Shown: piece by piece, positions 9,255 to 17,069 of the stretch
Position numbering within the stretch: position 1 is the stretch's first letter
Layout: every line of letters begins with the position of its first letter
Source: JANQJA01 sp040880285
GTDB taxonomy: Bacteria; Pseudomonadota; Gammaproteobacteria; Pseudomonadales; Azotimanducaceae
Length of the DNA: 64,000 bases
Direction: 5' to 3'
NCBI GenBank assembly: GCA_040880285.1
Contig: JBBDIT010000055.1
Coordinates: 186,001-250,000 of the forward strand
Notes under the pieces: generated by a model
The model's input: the letters and a program-made list of their open reading frames with translations, nothing else
Databases searched by the model: none
Told to the model about the DNA's origin: nothing
Made by a program: the position numbers and the translations under genes

Positions 9255-10319
9255 ATGGCATTAATCAGTATGAGACAACTGTTGGATCATGCAGCGGAAT
9301 ATAATTACGGGGTGCCGGCGTTCAATGTGAACAACCTGGAACAAATGCGTGCGATTATGGAAGGGGCTGCCCTGACCGACAGCCCCGTCATCGTCCAGGC
9401 ATCGGCCGGTGCTCGTAAATATGCAGGACCGAATTTCTTGCGCCACCTGATTCTCGCAGCAATAGAAGAGTTCCCGGACATTCCCGTTGTCATGCACCAG
9501 GACCATGGTGCTTCACCGGATGTATGTCAACGCTCCATCCAGTTCGGATTTTCCTCGGTGATGATGGACGGTTCGCTTCTGGAAGACCAGAAGACCCCGG
9601 CGAGCTACGAATACAATATCGATGTCACCCGACGTACTGTGATGATGGCACACGCTTGTGGGGTGACGGTTGAAGGTGAGTTGGGATGTCTGGGGTCGCT
9701 CGAAACCGGCGAGGCGGGAGAAGAGGATGGCGTCGGTGCCGAGGGCAGCCTATCGATGGAGCAACTCCTGACCGACCCGGAACAGGCAGTTGACTTCATT
9801 CGGGAAACAAAATGTGATGCCCTGGCGATTGCCATTGGTACCAGCCACGGCGCCTACAAGTTTACCCGTCCACCGACAGGCGATATTCTGGCAATCGAGC
9901 GCGTCAGGGAAATCCACCAGCGGCTGCCGAACACGCACCTTGTGATGCACGGGTCTTCCAGCGTGCCCCAGGAATGGCTGAAGGTCATCAATCAGTACGG
10001 TGGTGAAATCAAGGAAACCTATGGCGTCCCGGTTGAGGAGATTCAGGAAGGTATCAAACATGGTGTGCGTAAAGTCAATATTGATACGGACTTGCGTCTG
10101 GCCTCGACCGGTGCCGTCAGACGGTTCCTTTCGACCAACAAGTCAGAGTTCGATCCACGCAAGTTCTTGACAGCGACGCTTGACGCCATGAAGGAAATCG
10201 TTATTGCACGCTATGAAGCCTTCGGGACGGCAGGCAATGCATCAAAAATCAAACCAGTCTCGCTCGAGGCCATGTCGGAACGATATAGGACCGGGGAGCT
10301 CGATCCCAAACTCAAGTAG
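9255..10319 (+). CDS. fba: Class II fructose-bisphosphate aldolase
   Basis: The zinc-dependent aldolase splits fructose 1,6-bisphosphate into dihydroxyacetone phosphate and glyceraldehyde 3-phosphate, or runs in reverse. The 354-residue protein has GVPAFNVNNLEQ at the N-terminus, the metal-binding HQDHGAS, ELGCLGSLETG and the phosphate loop HGSSSVPQEW, with KVNIDTDLR near the C-terminus. Length and these motifs fit the long subtype found in many proteobacteria, also used in Calvin-cycle operons, but no RuBisCO or PRK gene is visible. It is 14 bases after pgk, with a GGAG ribosome-binding site. Confidence 0.96.
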   Translation: MALISMRQLLDHAAEYNYGVPAFNVNNLEQMRAIMEGAALTDSPVIVQASAGARKYAGPNFLRHLILAAIEEFPDIPVVMHQDHGASPDVCQRSIQFGFSSVMMDGSLLEDQKTPASYEYNIDVTRRTVMMAHACGVTVEGELGCLGSLETGEAGEEDGVGAEGSLSMEQLLTDPEQAVDFIRETKCDALAIAIGTSHGAYKFTRPPTGDILAIERVREIHQRLPNTHLVMHGSSSVPQEWLKVINQYGGEIKETYGVPVEEIQEGIKHGVRKVNIDTDLRLASTGAVRRFLSTNKSEFDPRKFLTATLDAMKEIVIARYEAFGTAGNASKIKPVSLEAMSERYRTGELDPKLK

Positions 10320-10321
10320 CC

Positions 10322-11248
10322 ATGTTTGACGTATCCGAAGTCAGCCGCTGGCTTGGAGAACACACCGCACCGAGGTGTGCCGATGATAGTATTGCCATCG
10401 CGCACTATCGAAAATTTTACGATCTGAATATTGAAGGTGCGCGCCACGAAATGGGTCTTTTGCAGGTTGGCGCTGACCAGATCTGTGTCCAGCGATTTGC
10501 TTACAGGCGCGATCCTGTCGGTACCGTATTTGTGCTACACGGATATCTCGATCACAGCGGCCTGCAAAGCAAGATAGTTCGTCGCTTGTTGCAAAGAGGT
10601 TTTGATGTGGTCCTTTACGACCAACCTGGTCATGGCTTGTCGAGTGGTGATCGTGCCAGCATCGACTCGTTCCAGCACTATGTGGATTGCTTGTCTTCCT
10701 GTGTCGCACACTATGCTGGACTATCTACTCCCTACTCGGTAATCGGCCATAGTATGGGTGGCGCCGTATCCATGACCCATCTTCTGCAAGAGCCTGGTGT
10801 GTTTCATCGTGCTGTGCTGGTTGCGCCGCTGTATCGTCCCAGATCCTGGCGCTTGTTGCGCTCGCTTCATGTGGTTGGCCGCAAGTTTGTCGATCGTCAG
10901 CCCCGTCAGTTTATGAAGAACACGATGGATGAAAAATTTATTCACTTTATTCGTGAGATCGATCCGCTGTCGCCGAAAGAAATTCCGACGAGATGGGTAA
11001 CCTCCATGTTTGATTGGGTCAAGTATTTCGATACGCTCGGTCAAAGTGATGCGAAGGTCCTCATCGTACAAGGCACTTTAGATGGAACCGTGGACTGGCG
11101 TGGCAACATAAAAATTATCCGGAAAAAATTTGCAAATGTCCGGATCCACCTGGTGGGTGAGGGCAGACATCATCTCTTGAACGAGATCGATGAAATCAGC
11201 CAACAGGCCTGGGAAGCAATTGATCCATTTTTGGGAGAACACCGGTAG
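10322..11248 (+). CDS. Alpha/beta hydrolase, lysophospholipase-like
   Basis: This 308-residue protein belongs to the serine aminopeptidase S33 / monoacylglycerol lipase-like branch of alpha/beta hydrolases. The oxyanion region is TVFVLHGYLDHSG, the nucleophile elbow is VIGHSMGGAVS, the acid is probably the Asp in QGTLDGTVD, and the catalytic His is in GEGRHHLLNE. No signal peptide is seen, so it is probably cytoplasmic. It starts 2 bases after fba and its stop overlaps the GTG start of the next gene by one base. The substrate cannot be told from sequence. Confidence 0.85.
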   Translation: MFDVSEVSRWLGEHTAPRCADDSIAIAHYRKFYDLNIEGARHEMGLLQVGADQICVQRFAYRRDPVGTVFVLHGYLDHSGLQSKIVRRLLQRGFDVVLYDQPGHGLSSGDRASIDSFQHYVDCLSSCVAHYAGLSTPYSVIGHSMGGAVSMTHLLQEPGVFHRAVLVAPLYRPRSWRLLRSLHVVGRKFVDRQPRQFMKNTMDEKFIHFIREIDPLSPKEIPTRWVTSMFDWVKYFDTLGQSDAKVLIVQGTLDGTVDWRGNIKIIRKKFANVRIHLVGEGRHHLLNEIDEISQQAWEAIDPFLGEHR

Positions 11249-12642
11249 TGGCTGCCCCTGAAATTCTCACTGCACTTGCCGACGTTGTCGGTGAAGACAA
11301 CCTGTTGGCCGATGATAGTGCCCGCAATCACTACGGCACCGACTGGACCCGATTTTATGACCCTGACCCATTGGCAGTTGTATTTGCCAGGGATGCGGAC
11401 CAACTAGTGCGGCTGGTATTGTTTGCGACCGGGCATCAGCTGGCACTGGTACCCTCGGGTGGCAGGACGGGCCTGTCGGCAGGCGCCGTTGCCGCCAACG
11501 GTGAGGTGGTAGTGTCATTCGAGAAAATGAACCGGATACTCGATTTTAATGCTGTAGATGGCACGGTTACCGTCGAGGCCGGTGTCGTTACACAAGCTCT
11601 GCAACAATTCGCAGAACAAAAGAGCCTGTACTATCCAGTAGATTTTGCCTCGTCCGGATCGAGTCAGATCGGTGGCAATATTGCGACGAATGCAGGCGGC
11701 ATAAAGGTGCTGCGTTATGGACTGACCCGCAATCAGGTTGTGGGTCTCAAGGTTGTGACCGGGACGGGTGCATGCCTCGAGCTGAACCAGGGACTGGTGA
11801 AGAATGCAACCGGCTATGATCTTCGCCATTTGTTCATTGGATCAGAGGGTACCCTTGGCTTTATTACCGAGGCGACCCTCAAGCTGGCTAAAACCCCTGG
11901 CGAGTTATCGGTAGTACTGCTTGGGACTTCCAGCATGACTGACCTGATGCGAATCCTTGCGATTTTCCAGGAACACCTCTCGCTGACTGCCTATGAATTT
12001 TTTTCGGATCTTGCCTTGCAACAGGTCCTCTCCCATCACGAATTGAGGCGGCCATTGGAGCGGGAGACAGCGTTTTATGCACTTATAGAATTTGAACAGC
12101 AGGACGAGGGCACAATGCAGCGAGCGATTGCGGCGTATGAAGAATGTATCGCGGCTGGCGTGGCAACCGATGGTGTCATCAGCCAGAGCGAACAACAGCG
12201 CATTTCCCTTTGGCAGTATCGCGAGTTCATATCCGAGTCAATTTCAGACAGAACACCCTATAAAAATGACCTGTCCGTTCGGGTCTCCCGGGTACCTGCA
12301 TTCCTCGCCGAAGTGGAAGAGACGGTGAGGCTACGATACCCGGATTTTGAGATCGTGTGGTTCGGCCATATTGGCGACGGCAATCTCCATCTCAATATCC
12401 TGAAGCCGGGCCAGTTGGACACGGCTGCGTTCAAATCCGAGTGTGAGAAGGTCAGCGTCGGGATACTCGAGATTGTCCAGAAGTTCGAAGGCAGTATCTC
12501 AGCGGAACACGGTGTTGGCCTGTTGAAACGAGATCAGCTCGGATATACGCGAAGTAGCGTCGAGGTCGAATTAATGCGTGGCATCAAACAGGTATTTGAT
12601 CCACACGGCATTATGAATCCGGGTAAATTGCTGTCGGATTAA
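11248..12642 (+). CDS. FAD-linked 2-hydroxyacid oxidase, GlcD/D-lactate dehydrogenase family
   Basis: The 464-residue protein has the FAD_binding_4 domain (LVPSGGRTGLSAGAV, IGGNIATNAGGIKVLRYG, GSEGTLGFITEATL) and the FAD-oxidase C-terminal domain (WFGHIGDGNLHLNI, SAEHGVGLLKRDQLGY). These enzymes oxidise D-2-hydroxy acids such as D-lactate, glycolate or D-2-hydroxyglutarate and pass electrons to the quinone pool. A gene of this family lies near serA and rpiA in Pseudomonas, where a D-2-hydroxyglutarate role linked to SerA has been shown; that role is possible here, but serA is not in the window. It starts with GTG overlapping the upstream stop by one base. Confidence 0.88.
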   Translation: MAAPEILTALADVVGEDNLLADDSARNHYGTDWTRFYDPDPLAVVFARDADQLVRLVLFATGHQLALVPSGGRTGLSAGAVAANGEVVVSFEKMNRILDFNAVDGTVTVEAGVVTQALQQFAEQKSLYYPVDFASSGSSQIGGNIATNAGGIKVLRYGLTRNQVVGLKVVTGTGACLELNQGLVKNATGYDLRHLFIGSEGTLGFITEATLKLAKTPGELSVVLLGTSSMTDLMRILAIFQEHLSLTAYEFFSDLALQQVLSHHELRRPLERETAFYALIEFEQQDEGTMQRAIAAYEECIAAGVATDGVISQSEQQRISLWQYREFISESISDRTPYKNDLSVRVSRVPAFLAEVEETVRLRYPDFEIVWFGHIGDGNLHLNILKPGQLDTAAFKSECEKVSVGILEIVQKFEGSISAEHGVGLLKRDQLGYTRSSVEVELMRGIKQVFDPHGIMNPGKLLSD

Positions 12643-12650
12643 TCGGGAAA

Positions 12651-13322
12651 TCAGGTCTCGCGGACTTCAACCCCGGATTCGGTACCGACCATCAGGACAT
12701 CGGCCGGGCGTCGTGCGAACAGGCCGTTGGTTACCACACCGGTAATATTATTGATCTCGGCCTCCAGAAACGGGGCATCGTCGATTGCGAGATCGTGCAC
12801 ATCCAGGATGATATTGCCATTGTCTGTGGTGAACCCTTGTCTATAAACCGGTCGTCCACCAAGCCCCACCAATTTCCTCGCAACTGCCGATCTCGCCATG
12901 GGAATCACTTCCACAGGAAGTGGAAAGTGTCCCAATGTGTCGACGATCTTTGACTCATCAACGATGCAGATAAATCGGGCTGCGACGGATGCGACAATTT
13001 TCTCGCGCGTCAGCGCGCCACCACCACCTTTGATCAGTTCCAGGCGGGCGTTGGTTTCGTCAGCTCCATCTACATAAAACATCATGTCATCTACGCCGTT
13101 CAGGTCGTATACCGGAATGCCATGGGATCTGAGACGATCTTCCGACGCAATGGAGCTTGCCACCGCGCCATCAAATTTTTGCTTTCGCGTTGCCAATGCG
13201 TCGATGAAGTGGTTGGCTGTTGAGCCGGTGCCGACTCCGACAACAGACCGGGGTGTCAGGTACGAATCGATGTATTCTGCTGCCCTCTGGCCTACTTCGA
13301 ATTTGAGTTGTTCCTGGTCCAC
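12651..13322 (-). CDS. rpiA: Ribose-5-phosphate isomerase A
   Basis: RpiA interconverts ribose 5-phosphate and ribulose 5-phosphate. Motifs are VGVGTGSTANHFIDAL, DGADE with surrounding Asn/Lys (VDGADETNARLELIKGGGGALTREK) and the C-terminal VVTNGLFARRPADVL. I choose the GTG at 13322 (223 residues), which gives the usual family length beginning near DQEQLKFEVG. An in-frame ATG at 13370 would add 16 residues that the family lacks and would bury the apparent ilvA promoter in the coding region. It is convergent with the GlcD-like gene, 8 bases apart, and divergent from ilvA. Confidence 0.93.
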   Translation of the reverse strand: MDQEQLKFEVGQRAAEYIDSYLTPRSVVGVGTGSTANHFIDALATRKQKFDGAVASSIASEDRLRSHGIPVYDLNGVDDMMFYVDGADETNARLELIKGGGGALTREKIVASVAARFICIVDESKIVDTLGHFPLPVEVIPMARSAVARKLVGLGGRPVYRQGFTTDNGNIILDVHDLAIDDAPFLEAEINNITGVVTNGLFARRPADVLMVGTESGVEVRET

Positions 13323-13353
13323 GTTCAATACGCCTTGTGCCTGACTAAACCTG

Positions 13354-13359
13354 TATACT
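13354..13359 (+). promoter_or_regulatory. ilvA -10 element (TATACT)
   Basis: TATACT lies 32 bases before the ilvA ATG and would give a leader of about 25 bases. A convincing -35 at standard spacing is not visible. Confidence 0.45.
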
Positions 13360-13390
13360 ATCGCATTCATTTCGCGCCTGCGCTCCCCAA

Positions 13391-14908
13391 ATGGTCAGCA
13401 AGTACATCAAAAAAATTCTTGAGGCTGATGTCTATGACGTTGCCATTGAGTCACCCCTCGATGCCGCGCCAGGATTGTCCGAACGTGTTGCGCACCCGGT
13501 CTGGTTAAAGCGAGAGGACCTGCAACCAATTTTCAGCTTTAAGCTGCGTGGGGCCTATAATCGAATCAAGCGATTGGATGAAAATAGCCGCAATCGAGGC
13601 GTGGTCTGCGCATCGGCTGGTAATCATGCCCAGGGTGTTGCGCTTGCTGCCTCGAGGCTCGGCATCGCCGCACACATCGTTATGGGAAAGAACACCCCGG
13701 AGATAAAAGTTGCTGCGGTGCGGCGCCTTGGCGGCCACGTCATCCTACACGGAGAAGGGTTCGAGGACGCGGTAACTCATGCCCGAGAGTTGGTGGAACA
13801 GAAAGGATATACCTTTATCCATCCGTTTGACGACCCGGATGTCATTGCAGGCCAGGGTACCATCGGAATGGAAATATTGCGTCAACACTCCGGTGACCTG
13901 CATGCGATCTTCGTGCCGGTGGGGGGTGGTGGCCTGATTAGCGGGATTGGGGCGTATGTCAAATACCTGCGTCCACAAGTAAAAATTATTGGTGTTGAAT
14001 CTGAAGGTGCGGCCTCCATGTGGGCAGCACTTGATGCCGGGCGCAGGGTGAAGCTCAATAGCCGTGAACTCGACAGGTTTGCAGATGGAACCGCGGTGTC
14101 GCAGGTTGGTTCAGAGACTTTTCGTATCGCGCGGCAGTGTGTCGACGAAGTGATAAAAGTGTCCATCGATGAAATTTGCGCGGCCATCAAAGATATTTTT
14201 GAGGAGACACGGAGTATTTCTGAACCCTCGGGGGCGTTGGGTGTTGCGGGTATGAAGAAGTATGCCGCGCGGGCCAATGCGAAGCCGGGGCCTGCCATTG
14301 CCATTGTCAGTGGCGCAAATATGAACTTCGATCGACTGCGTCATGTGTCCGAGCGAACCGAAATCGGTGAGCGCCGTGAGATTCTTCTGGGGGTCACTAT
14401 TCCTGAAAGAGCCGGCAGCTTTAAGCGGTTCTGCAATCTGATTGGCACGCGTGCTATCACCGAATTCAACTACCGCTATGCAGATACCAGCGGAGCGCAT
14501 GTGCTGGTCGGTATCCAGACTGCCCCAGGAGGCGATGACCGAAACAAGCTGATCGCGAAACTGCGCGAGAATTATGACGTGGTGGATCTTTCCGACAATG
14601 AAGTCGCGGTGCTACACGTTCGCCACATGGTCGGTGGTCGCGCGGCGGGGATCGAAAACGAGCGATTATTCCGGTTTGAATTTCCTGAATATCCGGGCGC
14701 TTTATTGCGGTTCCTCAATACCCTGGGCGGTGGCTTTAATATTACGATGTTCCATTACCGTAACCATGGTTCGGCGTATGGTCGAGTGCTCGCGGGTGTC
14801 CAGATTGCGGATGCAGAGATGGCGAAATTCAAGAAGAGCATAGTCGGGATCGGTTATCGTTTCTGGGAAGAAACTGACAATCCGGCGTACCAACTATTCC
14901 TGGGATAG
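13391..14908 (+). CDS. ilvA: Threonine ammonia-lyase, biosynthetic
   Basis: IlvA deaminates threonine to 2-oxobutanoate, the first step of isoleucine synthesis, with pyridoxal phosphate. The 505-residue length fits the long, feedback-regulated form. The PLP lysine is K51 in FSFKLRGAYN, the phosphate-binding loop is SAGNHAQG, and PVGGGGLISG follows. The C-terminal third holds two ACT-like regulatory domains (from about residue 330: GVTIPERAGSFKRFC and later FEFPEYPGALLRFLNTL), the usual isoleucine/valine sensor. It is divergent from rpiA, as in Pseudomonas, and convergent with def. Confidence 0.97.
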   Translation: MVSKYIKKILEADVYDVAIESPLDAAPGLSERVAHPVWLKREDLQPIFSFKLRGAYNRIKRLDENSRNRGVVCASAGNHAQGVALAASRLGIAAHIVMGKNTPEIKVAAVRRLGGHVILHGEGFEDAVTHARELVEQKGYTFIHPFDDPDVIAGQGTIGMEILRQHSGDLHAIFVPVGGGGLISGIGAYVKYLRPQVKIIGVESEGAASMWAALDAGRRVKLNSRELDRFADGTAVSQVGSETFRIARQCVDEVIKVSIDEICAAIKDIFEETRSISEPSGALGVAGMKKYAARANAKPGPAIAIVSGANMNFDRLRHVSERTEIGERREILLGVTIPERAGSFKRFCNLIGTRAITEFNYRYADTSGAHVLVGIQTAPGGDDRNKLIAKLRENYDVVDLSDNEVAVLHVRHMVGGRAAGIENERLFRFEFPEYPGALLRFLNTLGGGFNITMFHYRNHGSAYGRVLAGVQIADAEMAKFKKSIVGIGYRFWEETDNPAYQLFLG

Positions 14909-14921
14909 GGCCTTTCACTGG

Positions 14922-15476
14922 CTACTCTTTTAATACCGGTTCGCCCTCATGGTACTTATAGTATTCGTCTTCAAACACGAACAGTTTCGTGTCCTTGATC
15001 CGGTCCACGTAGAGCGTTGCGTGCAAGTGATCGAACTCGTGCTGGAACACGGTAGCGGCAAATCCTGTAGCTTCCAGCGACTGGGAATCACCGTGTTCAT
15101 CGAGGTAATCGACCCGGATATGTTGCGGCCGCTCAACATAACCCATCATGCCCGGTACGGAGAGGCAGCCTTCCCAGTAACCGGCGCTCTCTTCACTGAC
15201 CACGGTAATTGCCGGGTTGATATAAACTGCAAATGGCAATGCCGGCATTTCGCCATAGCGAGTCGCCGTATCGGGGATCTCGATCACCGCTACCTGGTAG
15301 GGGATATCGACCTGGGGAGCGGCAAGTCCGATCCCCCTGGCTGCATACATGGTCTCCCTCATGTCAGCAATCATGGCCAAAAACTCCGTGGATCCGATCT
15401 TCCCGGCGGGATAGCGAGCGGCTTCCTGCCTGAGGGTGGGGTGACCCATTTTGATGATCTCCAGTACTGCCATCAT
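14922..15476 (-). CDS. def: Peptide deformylase
   Basis: Peptide deformylase removes the formyl group from the N-terminal methionine of new proteins. All three family motifs are present: GIGLAAPQVD (motif 1), EGCLSVPG (motif 2 with the metal Cys) and HEFDHLHA (motif 3, HExxH). At 184 residues it is a little longer than E. coli Def and lacks the usual fmt partner beside it, so it may be a second deformylase. An AGGA ribosome-binding site precedes the double ATG. It is convergent with ilvA and divergent from the small membrane peptide. Confidence 0.95.
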   Translation of the reverse strand: MMAVLEIIKMGHPTLRQEAARYPAGKIGSTEFLAMIADMRETMYAARGIGLAAPQVDIPYQVAVIEIPDTATRYGEMPALPFAVYINPAITVVSEESAGYWEGCLSVPGMMGYVERPQHIRVDYLDEHGDSQSLEATGFAATVFQHEFDHLHATLYVDRIKDTKLFVFEDEYYKYHEGEPVLKE

Positions 15477-15575
15477 GTGATTCCTGTCATTTGAGTCGAT
15501 GGTACCCTGATCACTACCGTGGTAAATGGTTACTAGCCGACGAACGGCGCTATTTCAGGAGCTTAAGGCACCAAA

Positions 15576-15587
15576 TTTGTGCACAAA
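15576..15587. promoter_or_regulatory. 12-bp perfect palindrome, operator-like
   Basis: TTTGTGCACAAA reads the same on both strands. It lies between def and the small membrane peptide, 16 bases before the FNR-like box. It could bind a dimeric regulator; no specific factor is indicated. Confidence 0.3.
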
Positions 15588-15602
15588 ATCGCCAGGTACC
15601 CG

Positions 15603-15616
15603 TTGATTATTATCAA
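15603..15616. promoter_or_regulatory. FNR/Anr-type binding site (TTGAT-N4-ATCAA)
   Basis: TTGATTATTATCAA matches the FNR consensus TTGATNNNNATCAA at all ten defined positions. FNR and Anr are oxygen-sensing regulators of the CRP family. The site lies between def (minus strand) and the 30-residue peptide gene (plus strand). Its first half also forms a -35-like TTGATT, with TATCTT 17 bases later, so bound FNR would overlap that promoter. No well-placed -10 for classical class II activation is visible. Confidence 0.55.
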
Positions 15617-15629
15617 TCAAGGTTATATC

Positions 15630-15660
15630 TTAACCACCCCCTGGGAAATAGGGGGTTTAA
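15630..15660 (+). promoter_or_regulatory. G/C-rich hairpin in leader
   Basis: ACCCCCT (15636-15642) pairs with AGGGGGT (15650-15656) around a 7-base loop, flanked by TTAA on both sides with a two-base bulge. No T-tract follows, so it is not a standard terminator. It would lie in the leader of the small peptide mRNA if transcription starts near the FNR-like box. Confidence 0.45.
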
Positions 15661-15669
15661 CTGTCTGTG

Positions 15670-15705
15670 CAACCGTCTAAACAACCGTCTAAACAACCGT
15701 CTAAA
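15670..15705 (+). repeat. Three tandem copies of a 12-bp repeat
   Basis: CAACCGTCTAAA occurs three times head to tail with no mismatch, followed by a partial CAACA. It ends 28 bases before the start codon of the small membrane peptide. Repeats of this type may vary in copy number. Confidence 0.9.
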
Positions 15706-15733
15706 CAACAAGGAATGTGGTGGACAAACGATA

Positions 15734-15826
15734 ATGAAAAAGAAACCTGATCTAATAATGCTGATTGTGATCATTTTCGGTCTTGGCGTGGCTGTCAATG
15801 CGGTTGCCCAGGCGCTGGGCTTTTAG
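15734..15826 (+). CDS. 30-residue single-pass membrane peptide
   Basis: The predicted peptide has a positive start (MKKKPD) followed by about 20 hydrophobic residues (LIMLIVIIFGLGVAVNAVAQ) and a short tail, the pattern of a small one-helix inner-membrane protein. I do not recognise a named family. A clear ribosome-binding site close to the ATG is missing; AAGGA lies about 20 bases upstream. The upstream region carries an FNR-type box, a hairpin and a triple repeat, which supports a real, regulated gene. The end of the gene overlaps a hairpin (CAGGCGC 15809-15815 with GCGCCTG 15827-15833) lacking a T-tract. No function is assigned. Confidence 0.6.
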   Translation: MKKKPDLIMLIVIIFGLGVAVNAVAQALGF

Positions 15827-15886
15827 GCGCCTGTAGCAGCGTTGTAGGGCGATAGGCCACAGATAGCCGTTCCAGTCCTGGTCCGG

Positions 15887-16483
15887 TCACCTGACCCGGA
15901 TAAATTCAGTTTCCGTGACGATGGCATCCAGCGGGATGTCCCACGCGTTAGGCTGTATGTCAGCCACCTCCTGAAAGCTGTAACCCAGCCCGATAAGCTT
16001 CGGGCGTCGAAAGCGCCGGTGCAGGCTGGAAAGGGAACGATCATAAAAACCCGCACCCATACCGATTCGATGTCCTGACCTGTCAAACGCAACCAGTGGC
16101 AGCAATAGGATGTCGAGCATTTCGACGGCGATCACCCGGCGTGGGTCGTAGCAAGGTTCCGGAATGCCAAATCGGTTGACTGCAAGTCGATCCAGGTGTG
16201 GTTCAAATTGTTGGAACAGCAAGGGCGAAGGGTGCCAACGCAAGAGTTGGTCGGCCACCACAGGCAGATAACACTTTTTACCCATGGCATCAGCACTTTC
16301 GAGTATTTCCGAAGGGTCAAGCTCGCCGTCGCTGGCCACATAAAAGCCGATTCGACCTGCCGAAATGAATACCGGCTCCTTACCAAGGCGTCGTGCCAGT
16401 GTGAGTCTTGCAGTGCGCCTTGCCGGTTCGCCAAGGTCACGCCTTTTCTTTCTAAGAGTCTTTCGGAGTTGTCGTACTGACAA
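15887..16483 (-). CDS. 5-formyltetrahydrofolate cyclo-ligase
   Basis: The enzyme (YgfA/FAU1 in E. coli) converts 5-formyl-tetrahydrofolate to 5,10-methenyl-tetrahydrofolate with ATP. The 198 residues carry the basic N-terminus (LRKTLRKKRRDL) and the signature LLLPLVAFDRSGHRIGMGAGFYDRSL. The best start is TTG at 16483, with a GGGG ribosome-binding site 8 bases upstream that lies inside the 3' arm of the 6S RNA closing stem. The order ZapA, 6S RNA, 5-FCL is the classic gammaproteobacterial one and implies read-through from the 6S transcript. Confidence 0.92.
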   Translation of the reverse strand: MSVRQLRKTLRKKRRDLGEPARRTARLTLARRLGKEPVFISAGRIGFYVASDGELDPSEILESADAMGKKCYLPVVADQLLRWHPSPLLFQQFEPHLDRLAVNRFGIPEPCYDPRRVIAVEMLDILLLPLVAFDRSGHRIGMGAGFYDRSLSSLHRRFRRPKLIGLGYSFQEVADIQPNAWDIPLDAIVTETEFIRVR

Positions 16484-16485
16484 AA

Positions 16486-16667
16486 CAAGTTCCCCAGATT
16501 GCCGCTGTCTTGACGTGCCCTTGAACCCAACGGTTCAAGGCGGTGGCCTCTAACGGACTTAAGGCTTCCCGCGTTAGCGGACTTGCGCATCTGTCCTGAA
16601 AAAAGACCTCCTGGGTGTCGCTTATAGGGTCGAGGACAAATCGACTGGCAAACAACCCAGGGAACGT
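16486..16667 (-). ncRNA. ssrS: 6S RNA
   Basis: 6S RNA binds the sigma-70 form of RNA polymerase and lowers housekeeping transcription in stationary phase. The region lies between zapA and the 5-FCL gene as in E. coli. A 13-bp terminal stem pairs 16653-16665 with 16489-16501. Conserved 6S segments are readable on the minus strand: GCCAGTC near the 5' end, GAAGCCTTAA, and CCTTGAACCgTTGGGTTCAAGGG in the 3' half. Length is about 180 bases. A TATAAT at 16674-16679 fits the start near 16667. Ends are approximate. Confidence 0.9.
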
Positions 16668-16673
16668 TTCGTA

Positions 16674-16679
16674 ATTATA
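16674..16679 (-). promoter_or_regulatory. 6S RNA promoter -10 (TATAAT)
   Basis: A perfect TATAAT on the minus strand ends 7 bases before the predicted 6S RNA 5' end. No good -35 hexamer is seen. Confidence 0.65.
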
Positions 16680-16748
16680 TTTGAATGGGTAACCATTAAC
16701 TATGATATCCCTCACATTTCGAGCCGGGTGTACAAACCAGTGTTCTGA

Positions 16749-17066
16749 TCACGCCTGGGTGACGACGGTCCGGAGTTTGCCAAGGACGTGATCCAGCTTA
16801 TGAGTCAGCGCGTTGATTTCTCCGGCCTGCGAGGCAATGACGGCTTCAGTCTTGTGAGATTCGGCAAGGAAGTCATTGGCAATGTTAAGCGCTGCCATGA
16901 CGGCGATACGGTCTAGCCCCAGCACACCGGAGGCCGACTTGATTTCTCGCATTTTCTCGTCCAGATATGCCGCGGACTGGCGCAGTGCCGCAACCTCGTC
17001 AGGTTTACAACTGACCTGGTATTCCCGGTCCAGGATTGTGACGGTAACCGTTTGTACGTCAGGCAT
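16749..17066 (-). CDS. zapA: Cell division protein ZapA
   Basis: ZapA binds and bundles FtsZ filaments at the division ring. The 105-residue protein has the N-terminal fold (VTVTILDREYQVSCKPDEVAALRQSAAYLDEKM) and a C-terminal coiled coil (from ANDFL). Its start follows the ZapB-like stop by 3 bases, so both come from one transcript that continues into 6S RNA. Confidence 0.93.
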   Translation of the reverse strand: MPDVQTVTVTILDREYQVSCKPDEVAALRQSAAYLDEKMREIKSASGVLGLDRIAVMAALNIANDFLAESHKTEAVIASQAGEINALTHKLDHVLGKLRTVVTQA

Positions 17067-17069
17067 GGC

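Noticed and set aside
15670..15705. Possible CRISPR fragment
   Set aside because: Repeats are 12 bases with no spacers between them and no cas genes; it is a simple tandem repeat.
16452..16715. Minus-strand open frame covering the 6S RNA
   Set aside because: The conserved 6S stem and sequence explain this stretch, and the frame has no family similarity.
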